From RGIG3994 sp964461635 (lineage in GTDB: Bacteria; Bacillota; Clostridia; Oscillospirales; CAG-272), in contig CAYWVC010000075.1 in the NCBI GenBank assembly GCA_964461635.1, positions 1-5,139 of the forward strand: DNA of 5,139 nucleotides, given 5' to 3'. Below are positions 1 through 4,599 of this stretch, piece by piece. A program made the position numbers and the translations under genes. The notes beneath the pieces are model-generated. The model saw only the letters and a list, made by a program, of their open reading frames with translations. It was not told the DNA's origin and ran no database searches. Position 1 is the first letter of the stretch. Each line of letters opens with the position of its first letter.

Positions 1-49
1 CGACACGGGGATTTTCAGTCCCCTGCTCTACCAACTGAGCTACAGAGGC
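1..49 (-). tRNA. tRNA-Phe (anticodon GAA), 3' part cut off by the window edge
   Basis: Read on the minus strand from base 49, this gives a GCCTCTG acceptor strand, a D-arm (GCTC...GAGC with the AGTTGGTA loop type) and an anticodon stem GGGGA/TCCCC enclosing the 7-nt loop CTGAAAA. The anticodon is therefore GAA, decoding UUC/UUU as phenylalanine. The variable region begins and the window then ends, so the T-arm and acceptor 3' strand are not seen. It is the third tRNA of a co-oriented cluster and lies 28 nt after tRNA-Asp, most likely on the same transcript. Confidence 0.95.
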
Positions 50-52
50 GTG

Positions 53-68
53 TCAGCAAGGGTGCTGA
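53..68 (-). other. Perfect hairpin in the spacer between tRNA-Asp and tRNA-Phe
   Basis: TCAGCA and TGCTGA form a 6-bp perfect stem around a 4-nt loop (CCCT on the minus strand). It sits in the 28-nt spacer between the CCA end of tRNA-Asp and the 5' end of tRNA-Phe. No U-run follows on the transcribed strand, so it does not look like a terminator. A role as a processing signal or spacer structure in the polycistronic tRNA precursor is inference. Confidence 0.5.
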
Positions 69-77
69 TATTTAAGA

Positions 78-154
78 TGGCGACCCGAAGGGGACTCGAA
101 CCCCTGACCTCTAGCGTGACAGGCTAGCGTTCTAACCAACTGAACTACCGGGCC
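78..154 (-). tRNA. tRNA-Asp (anticodon GTC)
   Basis: This is a complete 77-nt cloverleaf on the minus strand with the CCA end encoded. The acceptor strand GGCCCGG pairs with TCGGGTC, with G-U pairs. The discriminator base is G, as usual for bacterial tRNA-Asp. The anticodon stem CTAGC/GCTAG encloses the loop CTGTCAC, giving anticodon GTC. The T-arm has GGGG and CCCC around TTCGAGT. It lies 10 nt downstream of tRNA-Val and 28 nt upstream of tRNA-Phe in the same orientation. Confidence 0.97.
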
Positions 155-164
155 GTAAAGGTGT

Positions 165-240
165 TGGTGGGAACAACAGGGCTCGAACCTGTGACCCCAT
201 GCTTGTAAGGCATGTGCTCTCCCAGCTGAGCTATGCTCCC
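165..240 (-). tRNA. tRNA-Val (anticodon TAC)
   Basis: This is a complete 76-nt tRNA on the minus strand with encoded CCA. The acceptor strands are GGGAGCA and TGTTCCC, with discriminator A. The anticodon stem CATGC/GCATG encloses the loop CTTACAA, so the anticodon is TAC (valine, GUA and wobble codons). The T-arm is ACAGG/CCTGT around TTCGAGC. It is the first gene of the cluster, about 20 nt downstream of the predicted transcription start. Confidence 0.97.
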
Positions 241-267
241 GAACAGCTTATCGCGGCGACGAGTAGC

Positions 268-296
268 ATTATATCACAATCAAACGCGCTTGTCAA
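268..296 (-). promoter_or_regulatory. Consensus sigma-A promoter of the tRNA operon
   Basis: On the minus strand the -35 hexamer TTGACA (296-291) and the -10 hexamer TATAAT (273-268) are separated by exactly 17 bp. Both match the housekeeping consensus at all six positions. Transcription is predicted to start near 261, leaving a leader of about 20 nt before tRNA-Val. Such promoters are typical of strongly expressed stable RNA operons. Confidence 0.93.
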
Positions 297-300
297 CACC

Positions 301-333
301 TTTTTTTATTTTTTTTAGGTTTTTTTATTTTTT
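301..333 (-). promoter_or_regulatory. A-tract region upstream of the tRNA promoter, UP-element-like
   Basis: Read on the minus strand there are four A-runs of 6 to 8 bases (at 333-328, 326-320, 316-309 and 307-301), centred about 8 to 10 bp apart, ending 4 bp upstream of the -35 hexamer. The position and composition fit an UP element contacted by the RNA polymerase alpha C-terminal domains, and phased A-tracts also bend DNA. The methyltransferase stop codon (327-325) falls inside it. The UP-element role is inferred. Confidence 0.6.
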
Positions 334-1071
334 GCGGGCAACGAAGAAAATTCGCTCGCTCTTTTCGGTTGCTTCGCTCATATCATATCCGCCGAAGCAC
401 CCCTCCACGCTCAAGCCGCTTGCTGTCAGCGCGGACTCTATCTGACGCACGGTATACTTTTTCTCGCGTTGGATCTCGTCGCGACGGATATAGCTCCCGT
501 CCTCCTCACGCACGAACACCGACAGATAAAAATTGCACACACCGCTCTTTTCATCGTATTCGTTCTGCCAACCGCAAAATATCCCGTCATCCTCAAGTAT
601 GTAGGCATTATCGGCAAAAACCCGCTCGAACTTATATGGGCTGTTAATATCGAAAATGAATATGCCGTCGGGGTCAAGATAATTGCGCACGGTGGAAAAG
701 CAAGCCACAAGGTCTGCCCGCGACGTCAGGCAATTCACGGCATCAAGACAGCACACGACCGCCCCGACGGTGCCGTAGAGCTCAAAGCTCCGCATATCCT
801 GCATAAGCCAAAGGATCTTCTCGTCCAGCTGTCTCATCATAGCTCGGCTCAGCATATCGGCGCTGATGTCCGCTCCTATCATATCGTAGCCGCGGGCGGC
901 AAGCTCAAAGGTCATTCGCCCGGTACCGCAGGCGAGATCCAGCACGAGCGACGGACGCGCTGTAAGATAGCGGTCGAACATAGCCTCTATCCCATCCGCC
1001 CACGCGCGATAGTCTATCTCGGCGTTCAAGCGGTCGTACACCCGAGCAAGTGCGTCTTGGTAGCCGCTCAT
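325..1071 (-). CDS. Class I SAM-dependent methyltransferase, YqeM-like
   Basis: This 248-residue protein has a Rossmann-fold methyltransferase core. Motif I, the SAM-binding glycine-rich loop VLDLACGTGR, spans residues 43-52 and is followed by the acidic motif GADIS. The N-terminus (YDRLNAEIDYRAW) and the DAVNCLTS segment resemble the YqeM-type methyltransferases of Firmicutes, and the end SERIFFVARK fits the same group. The substrate is unknown. The ATG overlaps the yerC stop in an ATGA arrangement, which suggests translational coupling, with GAGGA about 9 nt upstream as the likely ribosome site. It is the last gene of the murC-yerC unit. The stop codon lies within the A-tracts of the tRNA promoter and no terminator hairpin follows. 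The family call is firm; the substrate cannot be deduced. Confidence 0.88.
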   Translation of the reverse strand: MSGYQDALARVYDRLNAEIDYRAWADGIEAMFDRYLTARPSLVLDLACGTGRMTFELAARGYDMIGADISADMLSRAMMRQLDEKILWLMQDMRSFELYGTVGAVVCCLDAVNCLTSRADLVACFSTVRNYLDPDGIFIFDINSPYKFERVFADNAYILEDDGIFCGWQNEYDEKSGVCNFYLSVFVREEDGSYIRRDEIQREKKYTVRQIESALTASGLSVEGCFGGYDMSEATEKSERIFFVARKK

Positions 1072-1373
1072 TTCCCGCCATCCTCGCTTTCAAGCTTCTC
1101 AAGCGCCTTGACGTAGCCGTCGCTCCCGTAACGGAGGCAACGGTTCACCCGGCTGATGGTGGAGGTGGAGAGTCCCGTCTGCGCGGAGATATCGGTATAC
1201 ACGCAATCCTCGCGCAAGAGCTTTGCCGCCAGCAAACGGCGCGACATCTCCTGCAGCTCCGCCACGGTGCAAAGATCCTCAAAAAAGGCGTAGCAATCCT
1301 CTATATTCTCAAGCGTCAGTATCGCCCGAAAAAGGTAATCTATCCTCTCGTCACTGAATTTGTTATTTGGCAT
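1068..1373 (-). CDS. yerC: YerC/YecD family TrpR-related DNA-binding protein
   Basis: This 101-residue protein matches the YerC family (B. subtilis YerC is about the same length), which shares the TrpR helix-turn-helix fold. The diagnostic block is residues 34-87, starting LCTVAELQEMSRRL. The recognition part, TGLSTSTISRVNRCLRYG (residues 66-83), holds the conserved S/T-TISRVNRCL-YG signature. An upstream in-frame ATG at 1430 would add 19 residues inside the 3' end of murC and looks wrong for the family. The ATG at 1373 leaves a 7-nt gap after murC, with GGAGG about 12 nt upstream, a slightly long spacing. It is probably a small cytoplasmic repressor; its ligand and targets are not evident. 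Its stop overlaps the methyltransferase start by 4 nt. Confidence 0.92.
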   Translation of the reverse strand: MPNNKFSDERIDYLFRAILTLENIEDCYAFFEDLCTVAELQEMSRRLLAAKLLREDCVYTDISAQTGLSTSTISRVNRCLRYGSDGYVKALEKLESEDGGK

Positions 1374-1380
1374 CGACCTA

Positions 1381-2784
1381 TCACTCCTCCGTTTTGAGTA
1401 TTCCGAATATATCCTCGATATCTCCCGCACCCATAATGACCGTCAAGCCGCTGCCGCCGGTCTCTTCCCGAAGCAACCGTGCCGTCTCCTCAAGGTCGCT
1501 CGCAGCGCAGGCGTTGTCTCCCAATGCCTCGGCAAGCAGCTCGGAGCTGACGCCGAGGGTATCGGTCTCCCGCGCGGCAAACACGGGTGCCACGATCACC
1601 CGATCGGCAAGCCCGAGCGACTCAACGAATCCGTCGAAGAATGCCGCCAGGCGAGAATAGGTATGGGGCTGAAAAACGCACGTAAGTCGACCTTCCCCGC
1701 AAAGGGCGCGCGCTCCCGATAGAGTTGCGGCTATCTCGGTCGGGTGATGACCGTAATCATCGTACACCGGGACCCCGTTAAGCCGCCCGCGGTACTGCAT
1801 CCTTCTGCTCGCTCCGGTAAATTCAGCCAAGCCGCGAGTGATCAGCTCGGCGGGTATACCGTCAAGGTCGGCGACCGTCGCCGCCGCCAACGCATCGTAA
1901 ACGTTATGTATTCCGGGGTGATGCAGACTCACGCCGACAAGGAGCTCTTTCCCCCGCACGACGTCGAAGTACGTGCATCCCCCCTCGACCGTCACGTTGC
2001 GTGCCGTGTAGTCGGCAGAATTTTTCAGACCGAAGGTGACAGTTCGTCCCGAGAAGCCCTCAACCGAGCGCATCGCGTCGGCATCGTCGGCGTTGACGAC
2101 TGCCCTGCCGCTACTTCCCGCAAGGGCGGCAAAGCGCCCGTACGAATTCCTCACCCGTTCGATGCTCCCGAAGTAGTCTATATGCTCCAGCTCAACGTTC
2201 AGAATCACTGCGGTCGTGGGATTGAAGTCAAGGAAGCTGTCCATATATTCGCAAGCCTCAAAAATAAAGTCCCCGCCGTTGCCTATTCGGTAATATCCGC
2301 CCATCGGCGGGTACTCCGCCCCCGACACCACGGTAGGATCGCGCCCGGCGGTCATATATACCGACGCGAGCATAGAGGTACAGGTGCTCTTGCCGTGCAT
2401 TCCCGACACCCCGATCCGATTGGCTCGCCCGGTCATAATGTATCCGAGATAGTCGGCGCGCGATATCAGAGGAATTCCGAGCTCCCGCGCGCGCAGAATC
2501 TCCGGATTATCGGGAGCTACCGCTACGGTATACACAGCCGCGTCAAAGCCGTCAAGATGTGACGCCGCGTGACCGAAGGACACTTCTATACCGGCGGCGG
2601 AGAGCTTGTCGGTGATGGCCGACGGCGTTCGGTCCGATCCGCCGACGCGCTTGCCCTCCCGCGCCGTCAGAAACGCGAGCGATGACATACTGACCCCACC
2701 GATACCTATAAAAAACACGCTCTTCACGTCGGCAAGCATCTTGCCGAGCCGTGCCGCGCCGTAATGTGTATTTTCGATCGACAT
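1381..2784 (-). CDS. murC: UDP-N-acetylmuramate--L-alanine ligase
   Basis: MurC joins L-alanine to UDP-N-acetylmuramic acid using ATP, the first amino-acid addition in cytoplasmic peptidoglycan precursor synthesis. All three Mur ligase domains are visible in 467 residues. The UDP-binding loop FFIGIGGVSMS is at 24-34. The ATP P-loop GVSGMHGKSTCT is at 125-136. Next come EACEYMDSF (176-184), the NVELEHIDYF block (196-205), HHPGIHN (288-294) and the C-terminal YDDYGHHPTEI (341-351) with FQPHTYSRL (371-379). The P-loop has Met where Thr is usual (GTHGK). The ATG at 2784 has AAGGGAG about 12 nt upstream, a long spacing; the Met at residue 16 would remove only a poorly conserved leader and cannot be excluded. 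It is the first gene of the murC-yerC-methyltransferase unit and diverges from spoVG. Confidence 0.96.
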   Translation of the reverse strand: MSIENTHYGAARLGKMLADVKSVFFIGIGGVSMSSLAFLTAREGKRVGGSDRTPSAITDKLSAAGIEVSFGHAASHLDGFDAAVYTVAVAPDNPEILRARELGIPLISRADYLGYIMTGRANRIGVSGMHGKSTCTSMLASVYMTAGRDPTVVSGAEYPPMGGYYRIGNGGDFIFEACEYMDSFLDFNPTTAVILNVELEHIDYFGSIERVRNSYGRFAALAGSSGRAVVNADDADAMRSVEGFSGRTVTFGLKNSADYTARNVTVEGGCTYFDVVRGKELLVGVSLHHPGIHNVYDALAAATVADLDGIPAELITRGLAEFTGASRRMQYRGRLNGVPVYDDYGHHPTEIAATLSGARALCGEGRLTCVFQPHTYSRLAAFFDGFVESLGLADRVIVAPVFAARETDTLGVSSELLAEALGDNACAASDLEETARLLREETGGSGLTVIMGAGDIEDIFGILKTEE

Positions 2785-2825
2785 AAGTTATTTGAGCTCC
2801 CTTCCCGCGACCATCATAAAACCGC

Positions 2826-2847
2826 CGTTTTTTTCACAGAAAAAACG
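2826..2847. other. 8-bp inverted repeat in the murC-spoVG divergent gap
   Basis: CGTTTTTT (2826-2833) and AAAAAACG (2840-2847) are a perfect 8-bp inverted repeat around a 6-base loop. It would lie in the murC leader on one strand and overlap the upstream edge of the spoVG promoter on the other. It is too AT-rich to be a strong hairpin, so a protein-binding dyad is as likely as an RNA structure. Confidence 0.4.
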
Positions 2848-2891
2848 CATTGTCATTGAATAATCATCAAAATCGTATTCTATAATATAAT
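2836..2891 (+). promoter_or_regulatory. Promoter region of spoVG (sigma-A and possible sigma-H elements)
   Basis: A TATAAT occurs at 2881-2886 and again, overlapping, at 2886-2891. The best partner for the first is TTGAAT at 2856-2861 (4 of 6 matches, 19-bp spacer). A sigma-H-like arrangement is also present: ACAGAAAAA at 2836-2844 (one mismatch to RnAGGAWWW) and ATTGAAT at 2855-2861 (matches RnnGAAT), 10 bp apart where 11-12 is usual. In B. subtilis spoVG is a classic sigma-H gene. The overlap between the two candidates means only one may be real. Confidence 0.45.
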
Positions 2892-2930
2892 CAGAAAATC
2901 CGGAAAATATTTACTGCAAGGAGAAAAAGC

Positions 2931-3230
2931 ATGGAAATCACAGATATCAAGGTTAGAAAGATCTTTGAAGAAGGTCCTATGAAAGCGGTCGTCTCGGTCA
3001 CGTTTGACAATCAGCTTGCCGTACACGATATTAAGGTAATAAACGCGCGCGACAAGTATTTCATCGTTATGCCGAGCCGTAAAAACCCCGACGATACCTA
3101 CCGTGACATAGTACATCCGATCAATTCGCAGTTCCGCGGCACCCTTGAGACTGCGGTCATAGCCGCATACGAGGCAGAATGCGCGATACAGGCAGCTGCC
3201 GCGCAAGCCGAAGCCGCCGACGCGGAATAA
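2931..3230 (+). CDS. spoVG: SpoVG family nucleic-acid-binding regulator
   Basis: This 99-residue protein matches SpoVG over its whole core. MEITDIKVRKIF opens it, then KAVVSVTFDNQLAVHDIKVI (19-38), the central FIVMPSRK (44-51) and DIVHPINSQFRGTLETAV (59-76). In other Firmicutes SpoVG is a small cytoplasmic protein that binds DNA and RNA and affects septation, sporulation, capsule and virulence genes. The last 15 or so residues form an Ala/Glu-rich tail, longer than the B. subtilis end and probably helical or disordered. AAGGAG at 2918-2923 lies 7 nt before the ATG, a near-ideal ribosome site. The gene is monocistronic: it has its own promoter region and a terminator 12 nt after the stop. Confidence 0.96.
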   Translation: MEITDIKVRKIFEEGPMKAVVSVTFDNQLAVHDIKVINARDKYFIVMPSRKNPDDTYRDIVHPINSQFRGTLETAVIAAYEAECAIQAAAAQAEAADAE

Positions 3231-3242
3231 AAATCAAGGATC

Positions 3243-3276
3243 AAAGGATCTCCCATCGCGGAGATCCTTTTTCTTT
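3243..3276 (+). terminator. Intrinsic terminator of spoVG
   Basis: AAAGGATCTCC (3243-3253) pairs perfectly with GGAGATCCTTT (3260-3270) in an 11-bp stem with a 6-nt loop. A TTTTTCTTT tract (3268-3276) runs off the 3' arm. It lies 12 nt after the spoVG stop and 17 nt before the stop of the convergent phosphoesterase. On the minus strand the following T-run is short and delayed, so it probably works mainly rightwards. Confidence 0.93.
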
Positions 3277-3292
3277 ACCGAATGCCGCGTGC

Positions 3293-3799
3293 TCAGACCT
3301 CGGCAACCGAGGTCAAGAGCTGACCGTTCCGAAACGTCACGGTGCCGAAGGTCGCGGAGCGCCCCGTGCCGACGCTGCCGGGATTGAGGATCCGCAAGGG
3401 CTTTTGAAGCACGGTATCTCCCACCCTCTCGCCCGCCGCGACCGTCACCGCAAGCGCACTGTGAGTGTGCCCGAAGAGCACGATATCGACACCGAGCCGA
3501 GCCGCGCGCTCGACAATAGCCGAATATCCGCTCTTTACCGAATAGGTATGCCCGTGCGCCGCAAATACGTGAAGTCCGCCAAGCGTAAGATCAAGCTCGT
3601 TCGGCACGTCCCCCGATCCGAAAAAATCGCAATTTCCCCGCACGAAATAAAGCGGCGAACCGTGAAGGTCGAGCCAAGCGGCGTCGCGCAGACCGTCACC
3701 GAGGAAGAATATCGCATCGGGGGGACAGATCGCGCGGTCGATCACCCTTTGCATATTATCCGCGTTCCCGTGTGAATCGGAAAAAACAAGGATATCCAA
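3293..3799 (-). CDS. YfcE/MJ0936-type metallophosphoesterase
   Basis: This is a calcineurin-like phosphoesterase of about 168 residues, close to the usual size of the YfcE/YsnB/MJ0936 group. The metal and catalytic motifs appear in order (numbered from the start at 3799): D8-S-H10 in FSDSHGN, GD at 34-35, GNCD at 56-59, H82-G-H84, GHTH at 110-113, and NPGS at 139-142. These proteins are small cytoplasmic phosphodiesterases or phosphatases with two divalent metals; the natural substrate is not clear. Two TTG starts compete. The one at 3799 gives the family-like N-terminus MDILVFSDSHG, with GGAG 7 nt upstream. The one at 3823 adds 8 residues and has AAAGGAGG 6 nt upstream, but that site sits in a hairpin at the predicted 5' end of the mRNA. 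I favour 3799 on family length. The gene converges with spoVG. Confidence 0.9.
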   Translation of the reverse strand: MDILVFSDSHGNADNMQRVIDRAICPPDAIFFLGDGLRDAAWLDLHGSPLYFVRGNCDFFGSGDVPNELDLTLGGLHVFAAHGHTYSVKSGYSAIVERAARLGVDIVLFGHTHSALAVTVAAGERVGDTVLQKPLRILNPGSVGTGRSATFGTVTFRNGQLLTSVAEV

Positions 3800-3815
3800 A
3801 AAAATTCTCCATTCC

Positions 3816-3833
3816 GAGGGCAAAAATGCCCTC
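3816..3833 (-). promoter_or_regulatory. 5'-proximal mRNA hairpin overlapping a Shine-Dalgarno site of the phosphoesterase
   Basis: GAGGGC and GCCCTC form a 6-bp GC-rich stem with a 6-nt loop, ATTTTT on the minus strand. From the predicted start near 3835 the hairpin would be almost the first thing transcribed. It covers most of the GGAGG of the upstream TTG (3823) and leaves the GGAG of the TTG at 3799 free. It may protect the mRNA 5' end or set start choice. A short T-run (CTTTTA) on the plus side gives only weak terminator potential. Confidence 0.5.
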
Positions 3834-3841
3834 CTTTTACT

Positions 3842-3870
3842 ATTATATCACCGAAAGCCCCGTTTGTCCA
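3842..3870 (-). promoter_or_regulatory. Sigma-A promoter of the phosphoesterase with extended -10
   Basis: On the minus strand TGGACA (3870-3865, five of six matches) is followed after 17 bp by TATAAT (3847-3842). It is preceded by TG with one intervening base, giving an extended -10 (TGATATAAT). The predicted start is near 3835, which leaves about 12 nt to the TTG at 3823 or about 36 nt to the TTG at 3799. Confidence 0.85.
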
Positions 3871-3881
3871 CATTTTATTTT

Positions 3882-3912
3882 TTGTCGCACTCTGAAAATA
3901 TCGGCATATACT
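3882..3912 (+). promoter_or_regulatory. Weak candidate promoter for the three-gene small-protein operon
   Basis: TATACT (3907-3912, five of six matches) follows TTGTCG (3882-3887, four of six) by 19 bp, a poor but possible sigma-A promoter. The overlapping CATATACT (3905-3912) fits the sigma-E -10 form CATAnAnT, but no good sigma-E -35 lies 13-15 bp upstream. No better start is visible between the divergent phosphoesterase promoter and the first gene at 3985, so the operon promoter should lie hereabouts. Confidence 0.3.
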
Positions 3913-3927
3913 GTCAGCGTAGATCAA

Positions 3928-3969
3928 AAGCGGAATCGCTTCCGAAAATATCAAGCCGCCGCTCGCGGC
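3928..3969 (+). promoter_or_regulatory. Palindromes in the leader of the small-protein operon
   Basis: Two 5-bp stems overlap and exclude each other: AAGCG/CGCTT with loop GAAT (3928-3941) and CGGAA/TTCCG with loop TCGC (3931-3944). A third GC-rich stem, GCCGC/GCGGC with loop CGCTC (3955-3969), ends 5 nt before the GGAGG ribosome site at 3975-3979. They would all lie in the 5' UTR. A translational control role, or a DNA operator, is inference. Confidence 0.35.
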
Positions 3970-3984
3970 GCAACGGAGGTCAAT

Positions 3985-4224
3985 ATGCGAATAAACAGAA
4001 GCACGGTAAATGCCCTTTTGTCATTGGACGACGACAAGCTCGCATACGTCGTCGGGGTCGTCCTGCGCGAGGCGGGGATCGGAATATCCGAATTCGGGAT
4101 AAGCGACGGTGACATCGCCGCGCTCAGGGCAAGGCTCTCCGAGCTGTCCGACGGGGAGCTTGCCGAGACCGAGCGAATGATCGATCAAGGACGCCGCAAG
4201 GGGGGAAACGGCAATGGCGCTTGA
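3985..4224 (+). CDS. Small protein of unknown function, first gene of a three-gene operon
   Basis: I do not recognise a named family. The product is 79 residues. The reading frame is open further upstream, but the ATG at 3985 is chosen because GGAGG (3975-3979) lies 5 nt before it and the upstream frame crosses the divergent promoter. It starts MRINRSTVNALLSLDDDKLA and continues with a predicted helical core: a hydrophobic stretch at about 20-36, then an acidic helix at about 41-67 (ALRARLSELSDGELAETERM). It ends in a basic, Gly/Asn-rich tail. There is no signal peptide, convincing membrane span or cysteine. The stop overlaps the next start by 11 nt, so the two are very likely translationally coupled. 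The leader holds several palindromes. A soluble partner of the next two products is a reasonable guess only. Confidence 0.75.
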   Translation: MRINRSTVNALLSLDDDKLAYVVGVVLREAGIGISEFGISDGDIAALRARLSELSDGELAETERMIDQGRRKGGNGNGA

Positions 4225-4540
4225 CCTGTCATCCCTGCTCAACGGCACCGATCTCTCCGGACTGATAGCAAAGCTGACGTCAGACCCGTCGGTAATGTCG
4301 GAGATGTCGCGGCTCCTGTCGAGTGCGGGCACGCCGCCAACGCGTGACGGGGATAGGGGGCATCGAGATCCGCCACCTCCGCCGCCCTGCGCAAAAAGTC
4401 ACCGCTCCGCTCTGCTGTCGGCACTGAAACCGTATATGTCCCCCTCGCGCCGGGCGGCGATAGACAGAATCCTATCCCTCGGCGGGCTCGGGGACCTTAT
4501 TGCCGCCACGTCAAAGGCGGACGCACCCGTGCGCGAATAA
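4214..4540 (+). CDS. Small polyproline-linker protein of unknown function
   Basis: This 108-residue protein has three parts. The N-terminal helical segment (1-38) contains MALDLSSLLNGTDLSGLIAK. A disordered linker (39-62) is rich in Pro, Gly, Asp and Arg and carries six consecutive prolines at 53-58. The C-terminal helical segment (63-98) contains SALLSALKPYMSPSRRAAID. The LL-ALKPY-S-RR-ID pattern recalls uncharacterised small proteins I have seen in many Clostridia, but I cannot name a family or confirm this without a search. The start overlaps the previous gene by 11 nt, with AAGGGGGG about 8 nt before the ATG. It has no signal peptide or clear membrane span. The Pro6 run would normally need EF-P for efficient translation. 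The next gene follows after 59 nt. Confidence 0.78.
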   Translation: MALDLSSLLNGTDLSGLIAKLTSDPSVMSEMSRLLSSAGTPPTRDGDRGHRDPPPPPPCAKSHRSALLSALKPYMSPSRRAAIDRILSLGGLGDLIAATSKADAPVRE

Positions 4541-4599
4541 CCGCAGCATCAAGCTTCACAAGAAAGGAGCCTTCGCAGACGAGGGTAACGGAAAAAGCT

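Noticed and set aside
301..333. Poly-T tracts on the plus strand as a terminator
   Set aside because: No hairpin precedes them and no plus-strand gene ends there; their place just upstream of a consensus minus-strand promoter explains them better.
469..1116. Long plus-strand frame opposite the methyltransferase
   Set aside because: It is antisense to a clear methyltransferase with all motifs, its translation has no family features, and it has no ribosome site.
1374..1430. Longer start for yerC at 1430
   Set aside because: The extra 19 residues overlap the 3' end of murC and exceed the family's usual length; the ATG at 1373 gives a typical YerC N-terminus.
1744..2562. 272-codon plus-strand frame opposite murC
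   Set aside because: It is a shadow of a GC-rich coding strand; MurC motifs on the minus strand explain the whole interval.
3179..3775. 198-codon plus-strand frame opposite the phosphoesterase
   Set aside because: It crosses the spoVG terminator and lies antisense to conserved phosphoesterase motifs; the product is arginine-rich and nonsensical.
3772..3984. Upstream in-frame extension of the first small-protein gene (ATG at 3772)
   Set aside because: It would run across the divergent phosphoesterase start and promoter and the leader palindromes, and a strong GGAGG supports the ATG at 3985 instead.
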